DNA of 64,000 nucleotides from an uncultured Parabacteroides sp. (GCA_934725305.1 CAKVBA010000004.1:1-64000); one strand, 5' to 3'. Numbered from the stretch's first letter, positions 17,676 through 27,589 are shown. The notes: generated by a model not told the origin, from the letters alone. Numbers and translations: made by a program.

Positions 17676-18335
17676 ATGAAAAGAGGAATGGAAAAGGAAC
17701 AAAAATATTCATGTGTTGACTGCGGAACACAGAACTGTAAGTATAAAGACCGCACCTATCCGGACTTCTGTCCGACTACGCATCTTGATCCGGACGATCT
17801 GGCTTGGGCCGTTGAGCGATATAAAGAGGAACGCAACCATGAAGTGATGGTGGCCAGTGCTGAGGTGGAATATGAAGGATACGGACGTCTGACGCGTGTA
17901 GAAGAGATCTTGCAGTTTGCCCACAAGATTGGTGCCCGCAAGATCGGTATTGCCAACTGCATCGGACTTATCAGTGAGGCTCGTATGTTTGCGCGTATCC
18001 TTCGTGCCAATGGCTTTGAGGTTTATTCGGTCATCTGCAAGGTGGCAGGTATGCCTAAATCATCGGTGGGCATTCCCAAGGAATGTGAATCTATTGGTGC
18101 AGCCATGTGTAATCCTATTCTGCAGGCGCGTCTGTTGAATCAGGCGGGAACCGATCTAAATGTGGTGATTGGTCTTTGTGTGGGACACGACAGCCTGTTC
18201 TATAAGTATTCAGATGCCTATGTTACCACGCTGGTTGCCAAAGACCGTGTGACGGGTCATAATCCGGTCTCCGTTTTATATACAGCCAACTATTATTATC
18301 GTAAGAAGTTAGGATTGAATCAATCGGATAAATAG
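17676..18335 (+). CDS. DUF1847 cysteine-rich protein
   Basis: A 219-residue member of the DUF1847 family, described as a metal-binding cysteine-rich protein of unknown function. The N-terminus carries CVDCGTQNCKYKD, and later cysteines occur in IANCIGL, VICKVAG, KECESIG, AMCNP and GLCVGHDS, a pattern fit for a metal or Fe-S centre. An alternative ATG is at 17688. It is transcribed divergently from the MutS-like gene. No pathway can be assigned from context. Confidence 0.88.
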   Translation: MKRGMEKEQKYSCVDCGTQNCKYKDRTYPDFCPTTHLDPDDLAWAVERYKEERNHEVMVASAEVEYEGYGRLTRVEEILQFAHKIGARKIGIANCIGLISEARMFARILRANGFEVYSVICKVAGMPKSSVGIPKECESIGAAMCNPILQARLLNQAGTDLNVVIGLCVGHDSLFYKYSDAYVTTLVAKDRVTGHNPVSVLYTANYYYRKKLGLNQSDK

Positions 18336-18423
18336 TCGGATTTGTTTGGCGAGTTGTTGCCTTGGTTGAAGAAACGACGAGGATTCTTGTTGTTTGGGCG
18401 AAGAAGTGTTTAGCCTTTCGCTA

Positions 18424-18431
18424 TATCTTTG
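18424..18431 (+). promoter_or_regulatory. -7 element of pldA
   Basis: TATCTTTG matches the TAnnTTTG consensus 38 nt upstream of the ATG at 18469. It supports that start over an upstream in-frame ATG at 18394. Confidence 0.6.
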
Positions 18432-18468
18432 CCTTGTTCAAAGAGAAACCGTTAGAAGAAGTCGTGTT

Positions 18469-19302
18469 ATGAAAAAGATCAAGGTCTTGTTGCTGATGCT
18501 TTGTTTAAGCACCTCGCTCTCAGCTCAGATTTTGGGAAACACTCCAGCTGAGACTTATAATGCCGATAGTGTTCGTGCCGTATTGGATAAAATGCCCTAT
18601 TTTACCCTGTTCAAGGATAACTATTTCGTAGGAGGAACAACGATAGGCAAGAATCCCACTGCAAACAATTCAGATGTGAAATTTCAGTTGAGCATCTCTC
18701 AGCGATTGACGAAGAGCAAGCTGCCGTTCGATACCTATCTGTTCATTCAATATACGCAGAAGGCCTTTTGGAATGTCTTTCAGAACTCATTGCCAATGCG
18801 TGACTTGAACTTTAATCCCGGTATAGGCTTGGGCCATCTGATAATCCGTGAGAACAAATACATCGGAAAGTCTTATCTGATGCTTGAACATGAATCGAAC
18901 GGCAGAGATAGCATCGATTCTCGTAGCTGGAATAAGTTGTCGCTGGCTCTTGCCTTGATGATTAACAAGAATTGGGAAATGCAGTTCTCTACTTGGGTCC
19001 CCTTTGTGGATGGAGCGAATAATAAAGACCTGTTGAAGTATAAGGGCATATTTCAGTTGGCCGGCAACTACCGGACTAACAATCGCCGTTTCAATTGCGG
19101 GTTGATACTGACCAAGAGAAAAACCTGGTTAAGCTTCAACACGCAACTGGAGGTGAGTTATAAGTTCAATAATAAGGAGAATCAATATTTCTTCCTGCAA
19201 TATTATAACGGATACGGCGAAAACCTCTTGGATTATAACAAGTTTAAGAGCATGTTACGCATAGGATTCGTTATCAAGCCCCAAGATTTCAGTATCTATT
19301 GA
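18469..19302 (+). CDS. pldA: Outer-membrane phospholipase A
   Basis: A 277-residue protein with a signal peptide ending in SLSAQ. It has the OMPLA active-site block EHESNGRDS, followed by SRSWNKL. This reproduces the catalytic His, Ser and Asn layout known from E. coli OMPLA (His142, Ser144, Asn156). The C-terminus alternates hydrophobic strands and has YYNGYGENLLDYN, also an OMPLA hallmark. By family it is a beta-barrel that hydrolyses phospholipids mislocalised to the outer leaflet of the outer membrane. The gene overlaps the tsaB stop by 7 bp in convergent orientation. Confidence 0.92.
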   Translation: MKKIKVLLLMLCLSTSLSAQILGNTPAETYNADSVRAVLDKMPYFTLFKDNYFVGGTTIGKNPTANNSDVKFQLSISQRLTKSKLPFDTYLFIQYTQKAFWNVFQNSLPMRDLNFNPGIGLGHLIIRENKYIGKSYLMLEHESNGRDSIDSRSWNKLSLALALMINKNWEMQFSTWVPFVDGANNKDLLKYKGIFQLAGNYRTNNRRFNCGLILTKRKTWLSFNTQLEVSYKFNNKENQYFFLQYYNGYGENLLDYNKFKSMLRIGFVIKPQDFSIY

Positions 19303-20018
19303 TGTTTGCTCTCGGCCAACGCTTCATTAAGCACTTTGTTCTTGGCGATGGTGGCTTGGAACTCTTTCAGATAGAATGGTTCGAAATAGGCAACATCTTC
19401 AAACTGTTTAGCCTCGAATGCCTTTTCGGCCAACGGAGCCATTTCAGAAGCCAACGGATGGATGGAACTGATGAAGAAAGCATTTGGAGAAGTGAGCACC
19501 GGCTTACATTTGTCTGAGCCGTTGCCGAAGAAACAAACCCTGTTCGCAGAAAGGTATTCAGCATAGCTGTCGGCTGTGATGATATCGGCCGTTGCGGGAC
19601 GGATCGGACGCAGTTGAGCATCATAGATGGCAGCATATACTTCCATGCGGCGAGCATCCAGCATGGCACAGAACAATGCCTCTTCTGCTTCGGAATATTG
19701 GCGGATAGCGGCAGCAGCCATGATGTCTAACGAATGGATCCCGATCAAAGGAATGCCTAAACCGAAACACAGACCTTTGGCCACAGATACGCCGATGCGA
19801 AGGCCGGTATAAGAGCCTGGTCCGCTGCTGACAGCCACAGCTTCCAGACGAAGAGAACGAGACTTAAGTTCGTGTAGAGCCTCTTCAACATAAACGCCCG
19901 TTAGGGAAGCATGCGAAGGACCATTGAATGACACTTTATCAAACACAACAGCTCCGTCAACGGCAAGCGCAACAGAACAGACAGATGTAGATGTTTCAAT
20001 ATTTAAAATACAAGCCAT
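19296..20018 (-). CDS. tsaB: tRNA threonylcarbamoyladenosine synthesis protein TsaB
   Basis: A 240-residue ASKHA-fold protein. It begins with NIETSTSVCSVALAVDG and carries SSGPGSYTGLRIGVSVAKGL, the typical TsaB segment. It lacks the metal-binding histidines of TsaD, as expected. It forms the TsaB-TsaD-TsaE complex that makes t6A37 in ANN-decoding tRNAs. It has its own promoter, interleaved with that of yicC on the other strand. Confidence 0.94.
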   Translation of the reverse strand: MACILNIETSTSVCSVALAVDGAVVFDKVSFNGPSHASLTGVYVEEALHELKSRSLRLEAVAVSSGPGSYTGLRIGVSVAKGLCFGLGIPLIGIHSLDIMAAAAIRQYSEAEEALFCAMLDARRMEVYAAIYDAQLRPIRPATADIITADSYAEYLSANRVCFFGNGSDKCKPVLTSPNAFFISSIHPLASEMAPLAEKAFEAKQFEDVAYFEPFYLKEFQATIAKNKVLNEALAESKHQ

Positions 20019-20053
20019 AGTAAGTAGGCAATCAGCCTTTTTTGTTACGGTTG

Positions 20054-20100
20054 CAAAAGTATAAAATAATTGTCAAATGTCAATTGATTAGTTATATTTG
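20054..20100. promoter_or_regulatory. Interleaved divergent promoters tsaB / yicC
   Basis: Minus strand: -7 TACTTTTG at 20054-20061 with TTG at 20081-20083 (19-bp spacer), driving tsaB. Plus strand: -7 TATATTTG at 20093-20100 with TTG at 20070-20072 (20-bp spacer), driving yicC. Each -33 lies inside the other promoter's spacer, so the two probably cannot be occupied at once. Confidence 0.75.
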
Positions 20101-20128
20101 CAAAAAAATCTGAGTAATCTGAGTAACA

Positions 20129-21001
20129 ATGATACAATCGATGACTGGATTCGGTAAGGTTACAGCCGAACTTCCTTCAAAAAAAGTAACCGTAGAGGTA
20201 AAGGCGTTGAATAGCAAACAGCTGGATTTATCGACTCGTATTCCTTCTATCTATAAGGATAAAGAGATGGAAATCCGCAGTATGTTGCTGCAGCAGCTTG
20301 AGCGTGGAAAGGTGGAATTTAATATTTACATAGAATATATTTCCAAGAATACACCCACACAAATCAATCAGGCAGCAATTGAGAACTATTACAACCAGAT
20401 TAAGGATATCTCTGAGAAATTGAATATTGCGATGCCGACAGATTGGTTTCAGACACTGCTTCGTCTGCCGGATGCAATCAAGTCGGAAGTGGTTGAGGTT
20501 GATGAGGCAGAATGGGATGTCGTGAAAGCAACAGTTGATTCTGCTGTGAAGCAGTTACGGGATTTCCGCATTCAGGAAGGAGTCATGTTGCAGCGTCTTT
20601 TTGAGCAGAAGGTGCATAATATTGCCGAACTGTTGAAACAGATTGAAGAGTATGAAGGAGAACGTATCGACAAGATCAAGTCACGTATCATGGACAATCT
20701 GGAGAAGATTGCCGGTCAGGATTATGATAAGAACCGCTTCGAGCAAGAGATGATTTATTACATCGAGAAGTTGGATGTAAATGAAGAAAAGAACCGTCTC
20801 GACAACCATCTGAAATATTTCTTGTCAACGATGGAGAGTGGACATGGCCAGGGTAAGAAACTTGGTTTTATTGCCCAGGAGATGGGACGTGAGATCAATA
20901 CTTTGGGTTCCAAGAGTAATCATGCTGAAATGCAGAAGATTGTGGTGCAGATGAAGGATGAGTTAGAACAGATCAAAGAACAGGTATTAAACGTATTATA
21001 G
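20129..21001 (+). CDS. yicC: YicC family endoribonuclease
   Basis: A 290-residue YicC protein. The N-terminus MIQSMTGFGK and the C-terminal block GKKLGFIAQEMGREINTLGSKS are hallmark segments. E. coli YicC is known to act as an endoribonuclease affecting small-RNA stability. It is followed 2 nt later by gmk, the usual yicC-gmk pairing. It is the first gene of a plus-strand operon reaching to nadD. Confidence 0.93.
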   Translation: MIQSMTGFGKVTAELPSKKVTVEVKALNSKQLDLSTRIPSIYKDKEMEIRSMLLQQLERGKVEFNIYIEYISKNTPTQINQAAIENYYNQIKDISEKLNIAMPTDWFQTLLRLPDAIKSEVVEVDEAEWDVVKATVDSAVKQLRDFRIQEGVMLQRLFEQKVHNIAELLKQIEEYEGERIDKIKSRIMDNLEKIAGQDYDKNRFEQEMIYYIEKLDVNEEKNRLDNHLKYFLSTMESGHGQGKKLGFIAQEMGREINTLGSKSNHAEMQKIVVQMKDELEQIKEQVLNVL

Positions 21002-21003
21002 CG

Positions 21004-21570
21004 ATGACTGGTAAATTGGTTATATTTTCAGCACCGTCAGGTTCTGGCAAATCAACGATTATCAACTATCTGTTGAGTCAAGGGTTGAATTTGCATTTTT
21101 CCATCTCGGCAACCAGCCGTGCTCCTCGCGGAACAGAGAAGAATGGTGTGGAGTATTATTTTCTGACACCGGAAGAGTTTAGAACTCGCATCTCAGCCGG
21201 AGATTTCCTGGAATATGAAGAGGTTTATACCGACAAATTCTATGGAACATTGAAGAGCGAGGTGGAGCGTCTGTTGGGCGAAGGAAAGAATGTGATCTTT
21301 GATGTTGATGTAGTCGGAGGATGTAACATCAAGAAGTACTATGGCAACCGTGCCTTGTCAGTCTTTATTCAGCCGCCCTCTATTGAAGAGCTGCGTAAGC
21401 GTTTGGAAGGACGTGCTACCGATACTCCTGAAGTGATAGAAAGCCGTATAGCCAAAGCCGCTTATGAGCTGGGTTTTGCTCCCAAGTTTGATGTCGTTGT
21501 GGTGAATGACAATCTGGACAAAGCCGAAGCCGAAGCATTGCGACTGATTAAAAACTTCCTGGATGAATAA
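21004..21570 (+). CDS. gmk: Guanylate kinase
   Basis: A 188-residue nucleotide kinase that phosphorylates GMP to GDP. The P-loop is SAPSGSGKST. The GMP-binding segments are SATSRAPRGTEKNGVEYYFL and EYEEVYTDKFYGT. The family's FDVDVVGG motif is present. The stop overlaps the start of a small membrane-protein ORF by 8 bp. Confidence 0.96.
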   Translation: MTGKLVIFSAPSGSGKSTIINYLLSQGLNLHFSISATSRAPRGTEKNGVEYYFLTPEEFRTRISAGDFLEYEEVYTDKFYGTLKSEVERLLGEGKNVIFDVDVVGGCNIKKYYGNRALSVFIQPPSIEELRKRLEGRATDTPEVIESRIAKAAYELGFAPKFDVVVVNDNLDKAEAEALRLIKNFLDE

Positions 21571-21757
21571 AGAGAGAATGAATAAAAGCAAGAAACTGTC
21601 CCGCAGGTGGGCTTTCATCTTCTTGTCAATCGCTGTGGCGGCTTTGCTGGTGTCGGTGATAGCTTTGATGCGTGAAGAATGGATTATTGGCGTTGCTTGC
21701 GGGTTTGTCAGTGGTGCTCAAATCTTGAATTTTATTAAATGGAAGATGCAAAGATGA
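21563..21757 (+). CDS. Small membrane protein
   Basis: A 64-residue protein with a basic N-terminus (KSKKLSRRW) and two hydrophobic stretches (about 17-36 and 41-57). I do not recognise the family. Its overlaps with gmk (8 bp) and nadD (ATGA) on either side argue that it is a real, translationally coupled gene. An alternative ATG at 21578 would remove the gmk overlap. Location is probably the inner membrane. Confidence 0.7.
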   Translation: MNKERMNKSKKLSRRWAFIFLSIAVAALLVSVIALMREEWIIGVACGFVSGAQILNFIKWKMQR

Positions 21758-22353
21758 TACAGCCGGCCGTGAAGACGGGAATATTTTCCGGGTCGTTCAA
21801 TCCTATTCATATCGGTCACTTGGCATTGGCTAACTGGCTGTGTGAGTTTGATGAACTGGATGAGGTGTGGTTCTTGATCACGCCCCATAATCCATTGAAG
21901 AACCGTGAAGAGCTGCTTGACGACCGATTGCGTCTGGAGTTGGGACAGGCTGCTGTTGCCGCTTATCCGCGTTTCAAGGTCAGTGACTTTGAGTTTTCCT
22001 TGCCACAACCCTCTTATACAATTGATGCCCTTCATGCCTTGAAGAGCTGTTACCCCGATCATCAGTTCCATTTTATCATGGGTGCAGACAACTGGGCTCA
22101 AATTGACCGATGGAAGAACCCACGGCAGTTGATAGAGGAGTTTCCCATTGTGGTTTATCCTCGCAAAGGCTATGAGATAGAGATTCCTGCCGAATATAGC
22201 CGTCAAGTGCGTAAGGTGAATGCTCCGTTGATGGAGATATCTTCTACATTTATCCGCGAATCCTATCAGGCCGGAAAGGATGTCCGTTTCTTTTTGCCTG
22301 AGGCGATAAGAGACAGAGTGAAGGACTTGTTTACTAACTCTAACAAGCCTTAA
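21754..22353 (+). CDS. nadD: Nicotinate-nucleotide adenylyltransferase
   Basis: A 199-residue nucleotidyltransferase of NAD synthesis that joins nicotinate mononucleotide and ATP. The N-terminal [15 protein letters not shown] holds the HIGH motif, and the C-terminal ISSTFIRES is the second nucleotide-binding motif (ISSTxIR). The ATG at 21754 gives an ATGA overlap with the preceding stop; another ATG lies at 21739. It is the last gene of the yicC-gmk-nadD unit. Confidence 0.94.
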   Translation: MIQPAVKTGIFSGSFNPIHIGHLALANWLCEFDELDEVWFLITPHNPLKNREELLDDRLRLELGQAAVAAYPRFKVSDFEFSLPQPSYTIDALHALKSCYPDHQFHFIMGADNWAQIDRWKNPRQLIEEFPIVVYPRKGYEIEIPAEYSRQVRKVNAPLMEISSTFIRESYQAGKDVRFFLPEAIRDRVKDLFTNSNKP

Positions 22354-22492
22354 AGGCTATTTTATTTTTATTTTCTCTGATAATTGACTTTTTTCTGCTG
22401 TTTTCTATCTGATAGTTCTGAATACCGGGTGAATTACAGTTGAAAAGGATAAAGAACTACACCTGTTTGCACAATAAGTAAGAAAAGTTTTG

Positions 22493-22500
22493 TATTTTTG
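22493..22500 (+). promoter_or_regulatory. -7 element of lysS
   Basis: TATTTTTG fits TAnnTTTG, 30 nt upstream of the lysS ATG. A TTTG at 22466-22469 is somewhat far for a -33. Confidence 0.55.
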
Positions 22501-22530
22501 TAGCCGTACTATACAAATTATAATAGCGTA

Positions 22531-24261
22531 ATGAATCTATTAGAACTGAGTGAACAGGAAATCATTAGACGTAACAGCATGGAGCAGTTACGTAAAATGG
22601 GGATAGAACCATATCCCGCTGCTGAGTATGAAACAAATGCATTTTCTAAAGAGATAAAAGCTTCATTTAAGGACGATGCGGAACCGCGCCCTGTGACTGT
22701 GGCCGGTCGAATCATGAGCCGCCGTATTATGGGAAAGGCCTCTTTTATGGAGTTGCAGGATTCAGAAGGAAGAATACAGGTCTATATCTCTCGTGATGAT
22801 ATTTGTCCGGGTGAAGACAAAGAACTGTATAATACAGTGTTCAAGAAACTGCTTGACATCGGTGACTTCGTTGGAATCAAAGGTTTTGTGTTCCGTACTC
22901 AGATGGGAGAAATCTCTGTTCATGCTCAAGAGCTGACAGTGCTTTCTAAATCACTTCGTCCATTGCCCGTTGTTAAGTATAAAGATGGTGTGGCGTATGA
23001 TGGATTTAATGATGCCGAATTGCGTTACCGTCAGCGTTATGTTGACTTGGCAGTCAATGAAGGCGTAAAAGATATTTTTATCAAGCGCAACAAGGTGTAT
23101 AACTCAATGCGTGAATATTTCAATTCAAAAGGTTATATCGAGGTAGAGACTCCTATTCTGCAGTCTATTGCCGGTGGTGCTGCGGCTCGTCCGTTTATCA
23201 CTCATCATAATGCCTTGGATATTCCTTTGTATCTGCGTATTGCCAGTGAGTTGTATCTGAAACGCTTGATTGTCGGTGGCTTCGAAGGTGTGTATGAAAT
23301 CGGTAAGAACTTCCGTAACGAAGGTATGGACCGCACACACAATCCGGAGTTTACTTGTATGGAGATTTATGTGGCTTATAAAGACTACAACTGGATGATG
23401 AAGTTTACTGAACAGATGATTGAAAAGATTTGTCTGGATGTAAACGGTACGACAGAAGTTGAAGTGAATGGCCAGATGATCAACTTTAAGGCACCGTTCA
23501 TGCGTGTGACTATGCTGGATTCAATCAAGGAACATACCGGTTATGATTTGACAGGCATGTCTGAAGAAGAGATTCGCGAAGTGTGCAAGAAGTTGAACAT
23601 GGAGATTGATGAAACAATGGGTAAAGGTAAATTGATTGACGAGATCTTTGGTGAATTCTGTGAAGGCACCTATATCCAGCCCACTTTCATTACCGACTAT
23701 CCGATTGAGATGTCTCCGCTGACTAAGAAACATCGTGATAATCCGAACCTGACCGAACGTTTTGAGTTGATGGTCAATGGTAAGGAATTGTGTAATGCCT
23801 ATTCAGAGCTGAACGATCCGATCGATCAGTATGAACGTTTTGTTGAGCAGATGAAGCTTAGCGAAAAGGGTGATGATGAAGCGATGGTAATCGATAAGGA
23901 TTTTGTACGAGCTTTGGAATATGGTATGCCTCCTACATCAGGTATGGGTATTGGCATGGACCGTTTGGTTATGCTTATGACCGGCCAGACTACTATCCAA
24001 GAGGTGTTGTTCTTCCCACAGATGCGTCCTGAAAAGGTAGTGAAGAGAGATGCCGTAGAAAAATATGTAGAGTGTGGCATTGATGCAGATTGGGTGCCTG
24101 CTTTGCAAAAAGCCGGTTATCTGACTGTCGATACTTTGAAGGATGTTAATCCGAATAAGTTGAGACAAGAACTTTGTGAATTAAATAAGAAGTATAAGTT
24201 GGCACTGCAGAATCCGTCGGCCGAAACTGTTGAGGCTTGGATTGCAAATGCAGGCAAATAA
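22531..24261 (+). CDS. lysS: Lysyl-tRNA synthetase, class II
   Basis: A 576-residue class-II synthetase. It has an N-terminal OB-fold anticodon domain (about 55-160) and a catalytic core with motif 2 [16 protein letters not shown] and motif 3 [16 protein letters not shown]. The core ends near residue 510. A further 65 residues form an extra C-terminal domain with [18 protein letters not shown], which looks like a helix-hairpin-helix. E. coli LysS, about 505 residues, lacks it. gpsA follows 14 nt later. Confidence 0.96.
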   Translation: MNLLELSEQEIIRRNSMEQLRKMGIEPYPAAEYETNAFSKEIKASFKDDAEPRPVTVAGRIMSRRIMGKASFMELQDSEGRIQVYISRDDICPGEDKELYNTVFKKLLDIGDFVGIKGFVFRTQMGEISVHAQELTVLSKSLRPLPVVKYKDGVAYDGFNDAELRYRQRYVDLAVNEGVKDIFIKRNKVYNSMREYFNSKGYIEVETPILQSIAGGAAARPFITHHNALDIPLYLRIASELYLKRLIVGGFEGVYEIGKNFRNEGMDRTHNPEFTCMEIYVAYKDYNWMMKFTEQMIEKICLDVNGTTEVEVNGQMINFKAPFMRVTMLDSIKEHTGYDLTGMSEEEIREVCKKLNMEIDETMGKGKLIDEIFGEFCEGTYIQPTFITDYPIEMSPLTKKHRDNPNLTERFELMVNGKELCNAYSELNDPIDQYERFVEQMKLSEKGDDEAMVIDKDFVRALEYGMPPTSGMGIGMDRLVMLMTGQTTIQEVLFFPQMRPEKVVKRDAVEKYVECGIDADWVPALQKAGYLTVDTLKDVNPNKLRQELCELNKKYKLALQNPSAETVEAWIANAGK

Positions 24262-24275
24262 AAAAAGTTGATACC

Positions 24276-25271
24276 ATGAAATTGCCCGGTAAAATTGCAA
24301 TAATGGGAGGCGGTAGTTGGGCTACCGCCTTAGCCAAGATTGTTCTTTCAACTCAAGACAGTATCAATTGGTATATGCGCCGACCTGAACAGATTGAAGA
24401 TTTTGAGCAGTTGGGGCATAATCCGAGTTACCTTACATCTGTAAAATTTGATACAAGTAGAATAACTTTCTATTCCGATATTAATAAGGCTATTATGGAA
24501 TCGGATACGTTGATCTTTGCAACACCGTCTCCGTTCTTGAAGCAGCACCTGCAGAAGGTGACCACATCGTTGGAAGATAAGTTCGTTATCTCTGCTATCA
24601 AGGGCCTTGTACCGGATGAAAACATGTTGGTGACTGATTACTTTACTGAGTATTATCAGGTTCCTGTCGATCATATAGCTGTGATTGGAGGTCCGTGTCA
24701 TGCCGAAGAGATTGCTTTGGAGCGTCTCTCTTATATCACCTTGGCATGTCCGGATATTGAAAAGGTGCGTGTGCTCTCACATGTGTTCAGAAACCAATAT
24801 CTGAAGAATTCCTGCTGTAAGGATGTGATAGGTATCGAGTATGCTGCCGTATTGAAGAATGTTTATGCAATTGTGGCCGGAATCTGTCATGGTATGAAAT
24901 ATGGTGATAACTTCCAGGCTGTGTTTATCGCAAATGCCATTGAAGAGATGCGTAATTTTGTGGATAATGTGCATGGCTTGGAAAGAGATATCACGGATTC
25001 TGTGTATTTGGGTGACCTGTTGGTAACAGCTTATTCACGTTTCAGCCGTAACCGCACGTTTGGTACGATGATAGGTAAAGGCTATTCCGTGAAGACGGCT
25101 CAGCTTGAGATGGAGATGATTGCCGAAGGTTACTACGGTACTAAATGTATGCATGAGATCAATGAACGCTACAAGGTGAATATGCCAATATTGAACGCCT
25201 TGTATGATATTTTATATGATAAGAAATCGCCGACTACCGTAATTAGGCAGTTGACTGAAACGTTTAAATAA
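24276..25271 (+). CDS. gpsA: Glycerol-3-phosphate dehydrogenase (NAD(P)+)
   Basis: A 331-residue dehydrogenase making sn-glycerol 3-phosphate for phospholipids. The nucleotide-binding motif is IMGGGSWATALA. The catalytic lysine lies in EYAAVLKNVYAIVAGI, and NRTFGTMIGKG is conserved. The ATG at 24276 starts shortly before the glycine motif as usual; an upstream in-frame ATG at 24237 lies within lysS. pgi follows 10 nt downstream. Confidence 0.95.
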   Translation: MKLPGKIAIMGGGSWATALAKIVLSTQDSINWYMRRPEQIEDFEQLGHNPSYLTSVKFDTSRITFYSDINKAIMESDTLIFATPSPFLKQHLQKVTTSLEDKFVISAIKGLVPDENMLVTDYFTEYYQVPVDHIAVIGGPCHAEEIALERLSYITLACPDIEKVRVLSHVFRNQYLKNSCCKDVIGIEYAAVLKNVYAIVAGICHGMKYGDNFQAVFIANAIEEMRNFVDNVHGLERDITDSVYLGDLLVTAYSRFSRNRTFGTMIGKGYSVKTAQLEMEMIAEGYYGTKCMHEINERYKVNMPILNALYDILYDKKSPTTVIRQLTETFK

Positions 25272-25281
25272 TTGATATAAT

Positions 25282-26625
25282 ATGAAAAACATCAGTTTAA
25301 ACATTGAAAAAGCTTTAGGCGTCATCTCTAAAGAACAAGTGTTCGCACAAGAAACAAAAGCTAATGAATGCAATGCTACATTGCAAAACGGAAACGGCTT
25401 AGGTAACGACTTTTTGGGTTGGATGCATTTGCCCTCTTCTATTACGGATGCTGAGTTGACTGATATCGAAAATACAGCAAAAATATTGCGCGAGAAATGT
25501 GAAGTGGTTGTAGCTGTTGGTATTGGTGGAAGTTACTTGGGTACAAAGGCTGTAGTAGAAGCTCTGAACAATAGCTTTGACTGGTTGCAGACTGAACGTA
25601 AGAATCCGGTTCTTCTGTATGCCGGTCACAATATTGGCGAAGATTATTTGTATGAGCTGACCGAAGTGCTGAAAGGCAAACAGTTCGGTATTATCAATAT
25701 CTCTAAGTCTGGTACAACAACAGAGCCTGCATTGGCTTTCCGTATGTTGAAGAAACAGTTGGAAGAGGCTGTGGGCAAGGAAGAAGCAAAACAGCGTATC
25801 GTTGCTATCACTGATGCTAAGAAGGGTGCTTTGCGTACATTGGCTGATCAGGAAGGCTACAAGACATTTATCATTCCTGATAATGTAGGTGGTCGTTTTT
25901 CTGTGTTGACTCCGGTTGGTTTGCTTCCTATTGCTGTTGCCGGCATCAATATCCGTGACTTGGTGGCTGGTGCTGTGGCTATGGAAAAGGCAACTGATGT
26001 TAGTGTTCCTTTTGCTGAGAATATCGCTGCAGTGTATGCTGCTGTTCGCAATGAGTTGTATAAGAGTGGTAAGAAGATAGAGATCTTGGCAAACTTCCAC
26101 CCGAAATTGCACTACATTGCTGAGTGGTGGAAACAGTTGTATGGCGAGAGCGAAGGTAAGGATGGCAAAGGCATCTATCCGGCATCTGTCGATTTGACAA
26201 CAGACTTGCACTCTATGGGTCAGTGGATTCAGGATGGCGAACGCACTATCTTTGAAACTGTGATTTCTGTTGAGAATCCCGATCATAAGGTGGTTATCCC
26301 TTCTGACGAAGCTAACTTGGACGGCTTGAACTTCTTGGCCGGAAAGCGTGTGGATGAGGTAAACAAGATGGCTGAATTGGGAACTCAGTTGGCTCACGTG
26401 GATGGAGGTGTTCCTAACTTGAAGATTGTGATGCCTGAGGTGAGCGCTTATTATATTGGCCAGTTGTTCTATTTCTTCGAAAGAGGTTGTGGTATCAGCG
26501 GTTATATGTTGGGCGTGAATCCGTTCAATCAGCCGGGTGTTGAGGCTTACAAGAAGAATATGTTTGCCTTGTTGAATAAACCAGGTTACGAAAAAGAGAG
26601 CGAAGCTATCAGAGCTAGATTGTAA
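25282..26625 (+). CDS. pgi: Glucose-6-phosphate isomerase
   Basis: A 447-residue PGI of the short bacterial type. The sugar-phosphate-binding segment is [16 protein letters not shown] (about 146-161). [15 protein letters not shown] and GGVPN segments are conserved, and the C-terminus has [15 protein letters not shown]. It interconverts glucose and fructose 6-phosphate. It forms the end of the lysS-gpsA-pgi run. Confidence 0.96.
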   Translation: MKNISLNIEKALGVISKEQVFAQETKANECNATLQNGNGLGNDFLGWMHLPSSITDAELTDIENTAKILREKCEVVVAVGIGGSYLGTKAVVEALNNSFDWLQTERKNPVLLYAGHNIGEDYLYELTEVLKGKQFGIINISKSGTTTEPALAFRMLKKQLEEAVGKEEAKQRIVAITDAKKGALRTLADQEGYKTFIIPDNVGGRFSVLTPVGLLPIAVAGINIRDLVAGAVAMEKATDVSVPFAENIAAVYAAVRNELYKSGKKIEILANFHPKLHYIAEWWKQLYGESEGKDGKGIYPASVDLTTDLHSMGQWIQDGERTIFETVISVENPDHKVVIPSDEANLDGLNFLAGKRVDEVNKMAELGTQLAHVDGGVPNLKIVMPEVSAYYIGQLFYFFERGCGISGYMLGVNPFNQPGVEAYKKNMFALLNKPGYEKESEAIRARL

Positions 26626-26647
26626 TTGCTATAAAATATAGGCTAAG

Positions 26648-26755
26648 ACGGAGTAATTACCCATTTCCAACGGAGTAGTTACTCCGTTCAAATTGAGTGC
26701 CTACCCATTTTTCCCAAAGTACCTACCCATTTTTCAAGTCAGTATACCTTTTTTT
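26648..26755 (+). repeat. Module array B (flankless relative of the 338-bp element)
   Basis: Five modules in tandem of the same grammar as elements A, C and D: GGAGT-AATTA-CCCA, GGAGT-AGTTA-CTCCG (a palindrome), TGAGT-GCCTA-CCCA, AAGT-ACCTA-CCCA and a degenerate AGTATACC. The conserved TACAATAA flanks are not visible. It lies between pgi and the HAD gene. Confidence 0.7.
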
Positions 26756-26793
26756 AATGCACTTTTAATCCTTTATATTTATCGGAATTGTCG

Positions 26794-26801
26794 TACTTTT
26801 G
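26794..26801 (+). promoter_or_regulatory. -7 element of the HAD gene
   Basis: TACTTTTG matches TAnnTTTG and lies 25 nt before the ATG at 26826. An in-frame ATG at 26799 falls within the element itself, so 26826 is preferred. Confidence 0.65.
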
Positions 26802-26825
26802 CAGCTGGTTTTTAAGGAAAAAAGA

Positions 26826-27560
26826 ATGAAGATTGAAGAAGCAATGAAAGGTTATCTGCAGCGACATGGCGTTGAAAAGATAACCCCTAAGGCTGTGTTG
26901 TTTGATATGGATGGTGTGTTGTATGACTCGATGCGCTATCATGCACAAGCCTGGTCTGAAGTGGCTCAGAAGTATAACCTCACCTCGACACTTGAACTGT
27001 TTTATCTGTTTGAAGGGCAAACAGGATTTTCCACTATTAATGAACTGTTTCGACGGACATTCCACCGTGACGCAACAGAAGAGGAGAAGAAACGTATTTA
27101 TGACGAGAAATCGGCTCTTTTTTCACGCTATAGCGATGGCAGTCCTATGACCGGCGCAGCAGAGGTATTGGCCGCTGTGCGCAATGAAGGCTTGGAACGA
27201 TTGGTGGTGACAGGATCGGGACAACATAGCCTGCTCGAAAAGCTGAACCATTCTTATCCGGGACACTTCAAGCGCGAGAAGATGGTGACGGCTTTTGACG
27301 TAAAGCAGGGCAAGCCACATCCGGAACCTTATCTGATGGGGTTGCAAAAAGCCGGCGTGTCGGCTCATGAGGCTTTTGTCGTGGAGAATGCACCGTTGGG
27401 TGTTGAGGCGGCTGTTGCAGCCGGCATCTTCACTATTGCGGTGAATACCGGTCCATTGGATGATGCTGTGTTGTTGGAGGCTGGTGCCGATCTGTTGTTC
27501 CCCGATATGATGTCGTTGGCTAATGCTTGGCCTGAAATTATGCTAAATTGTCATATCTGA
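26826..27560 (+). CDS. HAD family phosphatase
   Basis: A 244-residue HAD hydrolase of the beta-phosphoglucomutase-like group. Motif I is FDMDGVLYDS (the first Asp is the nucleophile), motif II is VVTGSG, motif III is the KPHPEPYL lysine and motif IV is VVENAPLGVEAA. A helical cap lies between motifs I and II. The substrate, a sugar phosphate or phosphoglycolate-like compound, cannot be told from sequence. It has its own promoter. Confidence 0.9.
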   Translation: MKIEEAMKGYLQRHGVEKITPKAVLFDMDGVLYDSMRYHAQAWSEVAQKYNLTSTLELFYLFEGQTGFSTINELFRRTFHRDATEEEKKRIYDEKSALFSRYSDGSPMTGAAEVLAAVRNEGLERLVVTGSGQHSLLEKLNHSYPGHFKREKMVTAFDVKQGKPHPEPYLMGLQKAGVSAHEAFVVENAPLGVEAAVAAGIFTIAVNTGPLDDAVLLEAGADLLFPDMMSLANAWPEIMLNCHI

Positions 27561-27589
27561 AAAGATGGTGTGGCATACGAGTAAACGCT

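Noticed and set aside
25399-26397. 332-residue ORF antisense to pgi
   Set aside because: A frame shadow: pgi is complete and certain, and the antisense protein has low-complexity His/Ser/Leu composition.
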